Shown: in pieces, positions 26,484-33,971 of the stretch
Position numbering within the stretch: position 1 is the stretch's first letter
Layout: every line of letters starts with the position of its first letter
NCBI RefSeq assembly: GCF_000422305.1
Contig: NZ_AULN01000018.1
Span: 152,610 to 216,609 of the forward strand
DNA from: Luteimonas mephitis DSM 12574
Lineage (GTDB): Bacteria > Pseudomonadota > Gammaproteobacteria > Xanthomonadales > Xanthomonadaceae
Length of the DNA: 64,000 bases
Direction: 5' to 3'
The notes under the pieces: model-generated
Databases searched by the model: none
Seen by the model: only the letters and a program-made list of their open reading frames with translations
Told to the model about the DNA's origin: nothing
Translations under genes and position numbers: made by a program

Positions 26484-27484
26484 TACGCGGCCTCGTCATG
26501 ACCTAAGTCGGGCATGCGCATCTTGGCGCGGACGAACTCCAGCCGGAGATAGCCGCTGGCCAGAAGAACGTGCCTGACCTGCTCAGGCGTAAAGCCGTTG
26601 AAATCAGGATTTTCGTGGGCAATGTCGGCCAAGAGCGAGTGCACGACCAAGGTAAACGTTGCCATCGGCCACGCGTCAGTTTCGGGCAGCCTGTACTCCT
26701 TGCGCAGCGACCGGACGCCTTCGAAGATCACCGGCGCATCCTTCGACAGACACCAGCCGCGATCGAACGCGTCCTTGGCGAAGTAACGCGAAAACGGCAT
26801 GTCAGGCGTCGGCCATGCGACCGAACGGTCGTAACGACCCAAGGCGTGGGTAGTTTCCGCAATCCCCATCAAAGGGCGGAACGGGGCGGTGTCCATGAAC
26901 CAGCGGCGCACGGTATGGGACGGACGTTCCAGCCAGTCATCGCCGACATCGACGCCCTCGGCATCGCTCTGGCGAACAAGCACGAGGAACAAGCTGAGGT
27001 TTTCGTCGAGCACCAGACTATCCAGATCCTCGAGGTACTGGTACTCGGATTCAGTGATGCGCTGGGCGTTGTCGATGAAGAGCACCATGCGGCGCTGCCG
27101 TGCCTGGCCACAGCGCGTACGAATGAAGTTCACCAGGCGTTCGAGGCCCAGTCCAGGATCCATGCGGATGGCGTTGACGAGCTTCAAGCGCCGGTTAATG
27201 GCGGTCCAGAACGCACGGTCCGAGCGACGGATGCCGCTGGGCATCACAATGCGTGCCGCGACGCCAATCTGCTGTTTTGTCTTCATGTTGATCAGCCAGC
27301 GCGACGCGTTGTCAGTTAGATACTGCTGCGCGGTAGTCTTGCCGAGCCCGCCACCGCCGTATACCGAGCAACCGTGATGACCTTGACTGATATTGGAGAG
27401 GATGAAGTTGGCGAGGTACTCGGTCGGTTTGGTGTAGATCTGGTAGCTATTGGGAATGAAGATGGGGTGTTCGTTGTTGTCCAT
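26483..27484 (-). CDS. AAA+ ATPase of the TniB/TnsC type
   Basis: A 333-residue AAA+ ATPase that probably links TniQ-bound target to the transposase. The Walker A motif is GGGGLGKTT (about residues 43-51). The Walker B region reads RRMVLFIDNAQRI, with asparagine where most family members have the catalytic glutamate (IDEA/IDEV type). The start at 27484 is backed by AAGGAG five bases upstream; longer versions run antisense through poorly coding sequence. It sits between the DDE transposase and tniQ with short spacing. Confidence 0.85.
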   Translation of the reverse strand: MDNNEHPIFIPNSYQIYTKPTEYLANFILSNISQGHHGCSVYGGGGLGKTTAQQYLTDNASRWLINMKTKQQIGVAARIVMPSGIRRSDRAFWTAINRRLKLVNAIRMDPGLGLERLVNFIRTRCGQARQRRMVLFIDNAQRITESEYQYLEDLDSLVLDENLSLFLVLVRQSDAEGVDVGDDWLERPSHTVRRWFMDTAPFRPLMGIAETTHALGRYDRSVAWPTPDMPFSRYFAKDAFDRGWCLSKDAPVIFEGVRSLRKEYRLPETDAWPMATFTLVVHSLLADIAHENPDFNGFTPEQVRHVLLASGYLRLEFVRAKMRMPDLGHDEAA

Positions 27485-27534
27485 GAGTTCTCCTTGGCGC
27501 GTTGGTGCCATGTGGGAAGGCGAAAACCAGATCT

Positions 27535-29394
27535 TCAGAAGTCGTTTTCTTCGTCGAGGCTGATCCAGCCACCCGGAGGAATCTTCATGGGGGTATTGAT
27601 CGCCGGCGGACGTGAGCTCGGTGGGGTACCGTTGTGGACCTGTTCCATGCGAGAAAGCTGATCCACCGCCTGCTGGGAAGTTGGCGCCAGTGCACGCAGG
27701 AATGCGACGTAAGCCGCAATCGCGCAATCCGCGCCGGTTATCGAGAAGCCTGCTTTCAGCTTCGACCACTGCATGATCATGGCCCGCGTCGTTACATCGT
27801 GCGCAGTGCGGTTCCATGGTGCGGCCGCCCGCACGGCGCAAAGGGGCGCGGTGGCGGTACGCATTAGCACGAACGATCGAAGATCGTGGCGGTGAACGCG
27901 AGCCAGGACCGTCTTGCCAACCAGTTCCCACTTATTGTCCATATCTGGGCTGCGATAGCGCACGTACATATAGTTGACGTGCGGCATCACGCCTTCGCTG
28001 CGGTTGCCATGGACCGTCAGCGGCACCAATACGCTGCCCATGTCGCCGGCGTCTTCCTCGGCCGTGTCAGGGATGAAAGCGAAGGCCTTCGGCCCTTGCA
28101 TCTGCAGGTACTGCAGCGGACTCAGGTCGCCCAGCGCGGTGTGGGGCGTTGCGTTGTAGTTCGCGATGATGACATCCAACAGCTCTTCGAACGCATGCAA
28201 CTGGATCGGATAGTCGTTCGGTGCGAAATTGCTGATGCGGATCTTGTTTTTGCCTAGGCGCTTGGCGGGCTCGAAACCACCCGGCACGTCGCGGAGTGCG
28301 CCACGCTCCAAGCGCGAGAAGAACTGCTCAACGATCGGCCGGGAGCGTGGCTCGTGTGCGCGTCCATAAAACAGCATGCCGCCGCGAGCGCGACAGAACG
28401 CCTGTTCGAAGTCCAAGGCCGAATGCGCCTTCGCGTTGTCCAACGCCAGCAAGCGTGAGCGCCATGACGAGTGTGCACCCAGTGATCCCGAGGGGAGACC
28501 GGCTCCTGGTGCGTACTCCAAGTCAGGGATCGTCAGTTCCCGGCGCTTCCACGGCTGCAAGGACTTCGTGATGCAGGAGGCGAGATCGAGGTTGTTGTAC
28601 GCCTTGCCGACGCGCAGGAACCAGCCAACGATGACGCGGGACTCGACCTCGATCTCGACCAGCAGCCACATCGAAGTGATCCGACGCTTGACGGAACCGC
28701 CGTTGGGCAATGCCACACCAACGACGGCCTCGATATCGATGCGATGCCCGTCGATTTCCGTTCTAGCGAACGGACTTCCCCGGAAAATTTCCGACAAGGT
28801 GGAAGGCGGTGCATCGGTAGTATCGAGATTACCGACGTCGGCGTATTCGATGCGACGCTGGCGGATAAAGCGGAGCAGGGCACGGCGTCCCTGGTCCGCT
28901 TGGTTCAGGGGATAGAAATCCCGCAGGTCCAGACGTTTGAGCTCGGCGATGATCTTCGCGTGCAGCCGGTCGAAGGCTTTCGGTGGTCGTCCGGGTGGTA
29001 AGGGTTGCCCGAATTCGTCGATCCAGATCGCGATTTCTGGGCGTGCAGAGAGAAGTTGGCGCATGGCATGCGGGCCAGCCAGCCGCGGCATTTCCACATC
29101 GCTGCTCTGTTCGCAGCGCTGATAGGTACCCCAAGGCACGCAAACCCTGAATCCGTACGGCTGGCCGTCGTGAGCAAGTTGTGGGGCGCGTTTAACCATG
29201 GCGCGTAGGCGTTTGTGGCATAGCCCATGAGCGTTGGCTGCGCGGGTAATGCCCATGTCGCCGGTCAGTACCGCCGTAAGCGCCGCACACGCTTCTCGGA
29301 AGCGCGACCGAACCGATTCGGCGAGGTCCGATTCATTCGGCTTATACCAAGCTGCGAGCTCCTCTAGGGGATAGCACGTATAGAGGCTACGCAC
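27535..29394 (-). CDS. tniA: DDE transposase of the TniA/TnsB type
   Basis: A retroviral-integrase-fold transposase of about 619 residues. The catalytic triad is readable as TEIDGHRID (D about 215), LALDNAKAHS (D about 318) and RPIVEQFFSRL (E about 356), followed by a Mu-type C-terminal domain. The N-terminus carries helix-turn-helix DNA-binding segments. I place the start at GTG 29394 because GGAGGT lies five bases upstream; a GTG at 29424 in frame would add ten residues. It overlaps the TnsA-like gene. Confidence 0.88.
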   Translation of the reverse strand: MRSLYTCYPLEELAAWYKPNESDLAESVRSRFREACAALTAVLTGDMGITRAANAHGLCHKRLRAMVKRAPQLAHDGQPYGFRVCVPWGTYQRCEQSSDVEMPRLAGPHAMRQLLSARPEIAIWIDEFGQPLPPGRPPKAFDRLHAKIIAELKRLDLRDFYPLNQADQGRRALLRFIRQRRIEYADVGNLDTTDAPPSTLSEIFRGSPFARTEIDGHRIDIEAVVGVALPNGGSVKRRITSMWLLVEIEVESRVIVGWFLRVGKAYNNLDLASCITKSLQPWKRRELTIPDLEYAPGAGLPSGSLGAHSSWRSRLLALDNAKAHSALDFEQAFCRARGGMLFYGRAHEPRSRPIVEQFFSRLERGALRDVPGGFEPAKRLGKNKIRISNFAPNDYPIQLHAFEELLDVIIANYNATPHTALGDLSPLQYLQMQGPKAFAFIPDTAEEDAGDMGSVLVPLTVHGNRSEGVMPHVNYMYVRYRSPDMDNKWELVGKTVLARVHRHDLRSFVLMRTATAPLCAVRAAAPWNRTAHDVTTRAMIMQWSKLKAGFSITGADCAIAAYVAFLRALAPTSQQAVDQLSRMEQVHNGTPPSSRPPAINTPMKIPPGGWISLDEENDF

Positions 29395-30109
29395 AGACCA
29401 CCTCCAGGATTGCGTCTGCAGCACCCGGCGAATAGTCCACTAGTCGCAACTCACCTTGATGGATCATGCCCGCTGCTACGGCACGCACGTTTGCAGGCGT
29501 GAAATCCAGGGTCTTGATGAGGTTCGACAGCGAGACGCGCTCGGTATTGGCAAGGAGTGCACGGATCTGGTTTCGGATGAGCGAGCGCGTCGCCAGCCGT
29601 CCGTAGTCCCAAACCAGGGGCAGCAGTTCGAAGCCGGTTGCAAGCCACGCCTGTGCGGAAAGCAACTCCGGCTCGGATATGTAGTGCAGCCGGATGCCAT
29701 TGCGCTGAGCGGCATCATCGAGTTCGCTTCGATCTCGAATGGAGACGGTCCCCGTTGTGCTGCCGACGGTGCCCGCCTCGGGAACGACCAAGTAGAAGCG
29801 CTCCTCGCCTGACGTATCTCGAGTCCAGAACGACACATCGATTTGTTGTTTGGCTGTGAATTGGATGCGGCGCGGACGCTCGATGTACCTCCGGATGTTG
29901 GGGTTGAACTCGAACTTGAGCGCCACTGCGACATTGACCATGTCGGCGACCGTGACGACCCGTCGGTTTCGTGGAGAGAAGAAGACGAAAGTTTCGTGGC
30001 GATTGCGTTCGCCAAGGCTCAACTTGCGAGGCGTATACGGTAGGTTCGGCTCAGTGGCATGTGATGTCGCGGACGAAGCGTCCGCGGTAGCGGTGATTCC
30101 GGCAGTCAT
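29387..30109 (-). CDS. TnsA-like protein lacking most catalytic residues
   Basis: A 240-residue protein whose first half matches the TnsA endonuclease fold in layout: FFSPRNRRVVTVADMVNVAV, then EFNPNIRRYIERPRRIQF, then IDVSFW. In TnsA the catalytic set is Glu, Asp, Gln and Lys. Here the Asp is kept (D91), the Glu position is Asn59 (MVN), and the QxK position reads VVP (108-110). The C-terminal half looks like a winged-helix domain (VSLSNLIKTLDFTPANVRAV). It probably keeps a structural role with TnsB/TnsC but cannot cut. A good AAGGAG ribosome site precedes the ATG. The family link is my alignment by eye. Confidence 0.65.
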   Translation of the reverse strand: MTAGITATADASSATSHATEPNLPYTPRKLSLGERNRHETFVFFSPRNRRVVTVADMVNVAVALKFEFNPNIRRYIERPRRIQFTAKQQIDVSFWTRDTSGEERFYLVVPEAGTVGSTTGTVSIRDRSELDDAAQRNGIRLHYISEPELLSAQAWLATGFELLPLVWDYGRLATRSLIRNQIRALLANTERVSLSNLIKTLDFTPANVRAVAAGMIHQGELRLVDYSPGAADAILEVVCA

Positions 30110-30216
30110 GACAGCTCCTTCGCACGCCGCTTAGGCGCACGGCAAGAGACCGGGGTCTCCCGGTCGGTGGCGAGAGGAAAGGCACCGCACGTGCCCGAGG
30201 ACGGTGCCTTGGCGGC

Positions 30217-30417
30217 TCAGTTCACGGGCTCAGGCTCGAGCCGGTAGCTCAGAACCGAGTGGGACAGCGGGTTGATGTACAGATGGCAGCGATATGTCGG
30301 TCCGTCCGGTACCTTCAGGTGAGTCAGGTAATGAATCGGGCGGACTCGGTCGTTATGCCTGGTGATGGCTCCCTCCAAGGCGGAGGGCACGGCGTCCAAC
30401 GAGACGCTGTTGGTCAT
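30217..30417 (-). CDS. Small hypothetical protein of the transposon module
   Basis: A 66-residue reading frame (MTNSVSLDAVPSALEGAITR ...) directly upstream of the TnsA-like gene on the same strand. It is moderately charged, with conserved-looking HYLTHLKVPDGPTYRCHLYI. No strong ribosome site is seen before 30417; a TTG at 30474 could extend it. No family is recognised. It may be a regulator or accessory factor of the module. Confidence 0.45.
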   Translation of the reverse strand: MTNSVSLDAVPSALEGAITRHNDRVRPIHYLTHLKVPDGPTYRCHLYINPLSHSVLSYRLEPEPVN

Positions 30418-30474
30418 TTTGCGATGGTTCTGCACCTGGGGATGTCCTTTTTTGAGGCTGCCGTAGGGCAGCAA

Positions 30475-30562
30475 TTGACATGCCCCCCGAAAAGTGCGAC
30501 GCTCTTGAGTGAGTGCTCTTTAGGGCATCGCGGGACCCCTGCCAGGGTCCCGTTTTCTTTTT
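30475..30562 (+). ncRNA. Candidate short plus-strand RNA ending in a terminator
   Basis: A TTGACA hexamer at 30475-30480 is followed, 50 bases later, by a strong intrinsic terminator, with no plus-strand coding frame between. The intervening sequence can fold around GCTCTTGAGTGAGTGCTC. The -10 box is weak, so the promoter is uncertain. The transcript would be antisense to the leader of the small module gene and might control it. This is inference from signal layout. Confidence 0.3.
30531..30562 (+). terminator. Strong intrinsic terminator
   Basis: Perfect eight-base stem CGGGACCC/GGGTCCCG with a six-base loop followed by TTTTCTTTTT. It points on the plus strand although all nearby genes are on the minus strand. 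Confidence 0.85.
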
Positions 30563-30728
30563 CAGGGACGAAAAATTTTCGCGGTTAGTGCTTCAGTATT
30601 CGTTCTAGGCGGTACCTCCTCTTTGCTATGACAGCGGGGCGCGTCGGACATCTGGGATAACGCGACCGTTCGCCTGTCTTGAACTGGTAGCTATCGGCAA
30701 GGGGCTAACGACCTCAGATGTAGTTCAG

Positions 30729-31034
30729 TCAGGAGATTCGTTTGCTGATGCCGGTGGGTGGTTGCGCGGCGTATTGGCGCGCCAGCCAGAGGGCAACGTC
30801 CTTCACTAGGGCGAATTTTCCGCGCCTGCGCTCCAAGGGAAAAACGCGCACCGGCAGGGTCTGGCGAACCTCGGCCTGTCGGAAGGCGTCAAGCGAGCTG
30901 TACCCCAAGGCTTGCCACAGGTGCTCTTGGCCGATCATGGGCCCGTGTCGGTTGAACAGGTCGCGCTCAAGCGCTTCGGCCAGTTGCTGTTCAACGGACT
31001 GCTCGGGCATCCCATCTCTCATCGTGGCTGTCAT
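30729..31034 (-). CDS. AlpA-like small DNA-binding protein
   Basis: A 101-residue protein whose core (MIGQEHLWQALGYSSLDAFR ... RRGKFALVKDVALWLARQ) has the layout of AlpA/excisionase-type winged helices: a helix-turn-helix followed by a basic wing and a final helix. Such proteins accompany plasmids and integrative elements. The ATG lies in a palindrome TGTCATGACA (31034-31043), a possible self-binding site. It is likely a regulator of the module. Confidence 0.55.
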   Translation of the reverse strand: MTATMRDGMPEQSVEQQLAEALERDLFNRHGPMIGQEHLWQALGYSSLDAFRQAEVRQTLPVRVFPLERRRGKFALVKDVALWLARQYAAQPPTGISKRIS

Positions 31035-31115
31035 GTCATGACAAGCTTAGAGGCCTCCTCACGGCTGCTGTAGGGGTGACGCTGTTACTCTAATTGGGGA
31101 CATGCTCGCCCTACT

Positions 31116-32258
31116 ATGTCATTGAAATACATGCATAATTACGAGAATCGTCGATTGGAAATCATGAAGCGAAAGCTGATTGATTCCCTGCCATTTGAGA
31201 GGCAGGTAGCCTCCGCGATCGACATTCTCCGGTGCGTTGCATGGTTTGAGCACATCCGAGATCACCTGCAGAAAACCGGCAGTCGCGTGTGCGCAACTGC
31301 GTATGGCATCGGAAAATTCATCCAGCCAGAAACTTACGCCGGTGTCTCGCCCGCTCTTTACAACCACAACATGTGGCCGAAGTACGCAGCAGGTTTGCAT
31401 TGCCCGGGTCAAGTCACCCTCGCAGCTGCGGAGAAAAAGGTGCCCGGGTCGACGGCGATTTATGACGCGTCGGTCTGGACGATGCTGAACGTTACGAACC
31501 CGGTGGGCGGCCAGATCGACACCGGCCTGCGCACGCTGCGCGTGGAGGTGCAGGAAGCCCTGTACGAAAAAAAGGGGTTGAGGTTCGGCAGGTATCACCG
31601 ACGCAAGGTCGGTCAAGCCACGTTATCCAGTCTCGAGCGCCATGCTGGCGGACTGGATGCGCTCGCCGCAGCGGTTCTTCTATTGAAAGAAGCCTGCGAA
31701 GCGGGTGACAGGGAGCGATGCTTTCACGTCGGCCTGTCCTTGCACAGGATTTTGCTGATGACCTGCGTGAGCATGCCGGTGTTGAGCTATCGGTTACCAC
31801 TGATCGTGTACTTTTCCTTGTTTGTCTTTCCTCTTGCCGCAAGCGACAGCTTGATCATCGATGTACCAATCTGTGAATTTTATGAAATGACGGATCTGCT
31901 GAGCACCTATGTCGCAATTCTTGAAGATCTGAGGGTGATTCGTGCAGAGAACGCGAGAGTCACACGCGAACGGCGACGCCTCTTGGTTGGGGATCTCGGA
32001 AAGGACTTGCAGTTTGGGCTCATGCCGAGGCTCAAAGTCGCCCCCGATTGTCGGGATTCGCGTGTCGCTGGCCGTGTAGCTAGCCACACCGTTGGCAAAG
32101 ATTGGGGCCTGTCTGTGCTTCGCCAATACGGCGCCGTGGATTTTCCGCCAGAGGAGACCCTGCTTGATATGAAGGCGGCGTACGATCAGGCGAGACTACG
32201 CCACGAGCTGAGTCAATGTACTCGTGAAGAATGTAACGGACTTCCAGGATGCGGGTAG
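31116..32258 (+). CDS. Unrecognised 380-residue protein
   Basis: A long plus-strand frame in visibly lower-GC sequence than the chromosome block, opposite in direction to the transposition genes. No membrane protein or enzyme signature is clear; the middle has hydrophobic stretches (SMPVLSYRLPLIVYFSLFVF) and a basic segment ARVTRERRRLL near residue 290, and the C-terminus has two cysteines pairs (QCTREECNGLPGC). The start could be 31116 or the next ATG at 31131. It is likely cargo of the mobile module; I cannot assign a role. Confidence 0.5.
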   Translation: MSLKYMHNYENRRLEIMKRKLIDSLPFERQVASAIDILRCVAWFEHIRDHLQKTGSRVCATAYGIGKFIQPETYAGVSPALYNHNMWPKYAAGLHCPGQVTLAAAEKKVPGSTAIYDASVWTMLNVTNPVGGQIDTGLRTLRVEVQEALYEKKGLRFGRYHRRKVGQATLSSLERHAGGLDALAAAVLLLKEACEAGDRERCFHVGLSLHRILLMTCVSMPVLSYRLPLIVYFSLFVFPLAASDSLIIDVPICEFYEMTDLLSTYVAILEDLRVIRAENARVTRERRRLLVGDLGKDLQFGLMPRLKVAPDCRDSRVAGRVASHTVGKDWGLSVLRQYGAVDFPPEETLLDMKAAYDQARLRHELSQCTREECNGLPGCG

Positions 32259-32459
32259 CGTCGCTTGCGCGCTGTGCCCTGAGTGATCATAAGCTCTGGA
32301 TCGGCTCCGGAGATGCATTCCGGGCTCGCGTGACGTTCGTCGGCTACCTATACGATCCGAAGCTCTCTGCTCGCAAGTGATATTGGGGGCCAAAGGGACT
32401 GATTAGGGGCCGTTATCGCGGCTATGAGAATCAGCGACGCGTTCTGCCGCCGCTGAGGA

Positions 32460-32888
32460 CTAGTAGGAGTCGGGATCGGGATTGCGCCTGCGCAGTTTGT
32501 CGACGACGAGCCTTTGCGCAGCAGTCGCGGCCGAGTCGGCCGAGCTGAGGTCCACGGCAACGTCGACGCTTGCTTGCGCCGCGTATGTTTCCAGGAACAT
32601 CGCGGTATGGAATCGGTATTTCCGTGCTTCGCTGGGCAGGGCGATGCCCAGTTGCTTGGCCACGAGGATCGCGTACTTGAGCTGAGCCTCTGTTGGTTCC
32701 CTCAGATCCCAGTCAATGCTGTCCTTCAGCAGTGTTTCTACTTGCTTCTCAAGTCGCTTGACGAAGGTGTCGCGAACCTTCCGGTCCTTGATGCGCTCGT
32801 ACTGGATAGTCAACGCCTCTTCCAGACGTTGAGAGACAAACAGCTCAAGCGTCATCTCGACGGCTGGGTTCACCAAGTACAGGGCCAT
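32460..32888 (-). CDS. Hypothetical accessory protein with a PTxxQxxYA motif
   Basis: A 142-residue, largely helical, charged protein. The segment PTEAQLKYAILVAKQLGIAL recalls short helical tails seen in plasmid and ICE proteins (DUF3072-like motifs). The N-terminal half (LEEALTIQYERIKDRKVRD) may form a coiled coil. No function is recognised. It is divergent from the XRE regulator. Confidence 0.45.
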   Translation of the reverse strand: MALYLVNPAVEMTLELFVSQRLEEALTIQYERIKDRKVRDTFVKRLEKQVETLLKDSIDWDLREPTEAQLKYAILVAKQLGIALPSEARKYRFHTAMFLETYAAQASVDVAVDLSSADSAATAAQRLVVDKLRRRNPDPDSY

Positions 32889-33002
32889 ATCGCTATGCCA
32901 GAGGCGGAAGCTGCGAGGTCGGGGGTGAGTAGATGCTACATGAATTTCATGTAATCGGTAGCTGTGACATAGCTTCTGCGGTCGCCCTCTTTTGGCGCGG
33001 CC

Positions 33003-33254
33003 ATGGCCACCAAGACCATCTATTCAGTCGAGTACAGGCGGCTAGTCCAGCAGCTTCGCGCCCGCCGTGAGGAACTCGGCCTGACGCAAGCCGCGCTGAG
33101 TGCCGCTCTCGGATGGCCCCAGCAACGACTATCCGCGATCGAAGCCGGCGCACGGCGGCTCGACGTTCTGGAGTTTCTTCATTTGACGGCCCGCTTGGGG
33201 TTGACCCCTGAGGTTGCGATCCGTGTGGCGGTCGAGGCCGCCAAGCCCCGCTGA
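33003..33254 (+). CDS. XRE-family helix-turn-helix regulator
   Basis: An 83-residue Cro/CI-type DNA-binding protein. The helix-turn-helix is clear in REELGLTQAALSAALGWPQQ RLSAIEAG (residues about 21-48). It stands alone without an obvious toxin or phage partner; HipB-like antitoxins have similar size but no HipA gene is adjacent. Confidence 0.75.
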   Translation: MATKTIYSVEYRRLVQQLRARREELGLTQAALSAALGWPQQRLSAIEAGARRLDVLEFLHLTARLGLTPEVAIRVAVEAAKPR

Positions 33255-33496
33255 TGCCAGATGTGATGGGATATACGCCAGGGTGGGGGCTGCTTGCGTT
33301 GGAACACCTGCTATCAGGATGCCGGAAGTGGCCAATCCAACCCGGGTGTTTCGGAGCACTCCTGGCGGTGGCGTTGGGTGTCCAATTCTGGTGATTCGCT
33401 AACGAACGGGTGATGCCATCGGTGCTGGAAAGGTGAATGGCGGGCGTTAGGAGGCCTTCCCGGCTTTGCAGGCTTCGGAGTAGCTACAATGGGGGC

Positions 33497-33871
33497 ATGG
33501 CTTCGTGGCCCATCCTGCTTCGAGTTTTACTCGCGCTGGCGCTTGTTCTGAATGGGACTGGCGCGGCAGTCGCTGGGATTGGCATGGATCTCGGGCTACT
33601 GGAAGCGCAAGCCGTGTCACATTCAGCTGATGCGGGTGAGCTTCCGTGCCATCAGTCGGAGGCCCCGTCGGGCAATGATGGGGCAGTTCAACCCAGCGAC
33701 TGCTGCCAAACCGGAGCCTGCAGCTGTGCGTGCGCCCATGTGGTGCAGATGATTTGCTTCTCGGGCGACGGCAAGATCGACATCCCGAGTCACGGGTGCG
33801 TCAGAGTACGTGTCATGACAGCGCGTGCCGCCCCCATACTGTTGCAGCTGACAAGACCTCCAATCGTATAG
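33497..33871 (+). CDS. copL: CopL-family metal-binding regulatory protein
   Basis: A 124-residue exported protein: a hydrophobic signal (LLRVLLALALVLNGTGAAVAG) is followed by a cysteine-rich segment (DCCQTGACSCACAHVVQMIC) and the family ending LQLTRPPIV. In Xanthomonas CopL is required for copper induction of the copAB genes that follow. The start at 33497 directly precedes the signal peptide. The same order (copL, copA, copB) is found here, spacing 100 bases. Confidence 0.85.
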   Translation: MASWPILLRVLLALALVLNGTGAAVAGIGMDLGLLEAQAVSHSADAGELPCHQSEAPSGNDGAVQPSDCCQTGACSCACAHVVQMICFSGDGKIDIPSHGCVRVRVMTARAAPILLQLTRPPIV

Positions 33872-33971
33872 GCGTCTGGAGCGCCCCGCAGGGGCTTTCC
33901 CAATGCACCGCTTCTCGGCGCCTTCTCAGGCGCCTGATGCGGTGTTCCAGATGACACTGATTGGAGTTCTC

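Larger units (their letters stand above)
30418..30728. other. Non-coding segment inside the module
   Basis: A 311-base segment without a confident gene. It contains a plus-strand intrinsic terminator (30531-30562), a preceding TTGACA (30475-30480), and a small AT-rich palindrome CGAAAAATTTTCG near 30569. Because tnsA lies closest to the transposon end in Tn7, one end of the element might lie here, but no terminal repeat was found. Confidence 0.4.

Noticed and set aside
27485..27931. N-terminal extension of the TnsC-like ATPase
   Set aside because: The extra sequence is antisense to the transposase gene; the ATG at 27484 has a strong ribosome site.
24966..33436. CRISPR array or Cas genes linked to the Tn7-like module (CAST)
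   Set aside because: No regularly spaced direct repeats and no Cas-like proteins were seen; the module seems to rely on TniQ alone.
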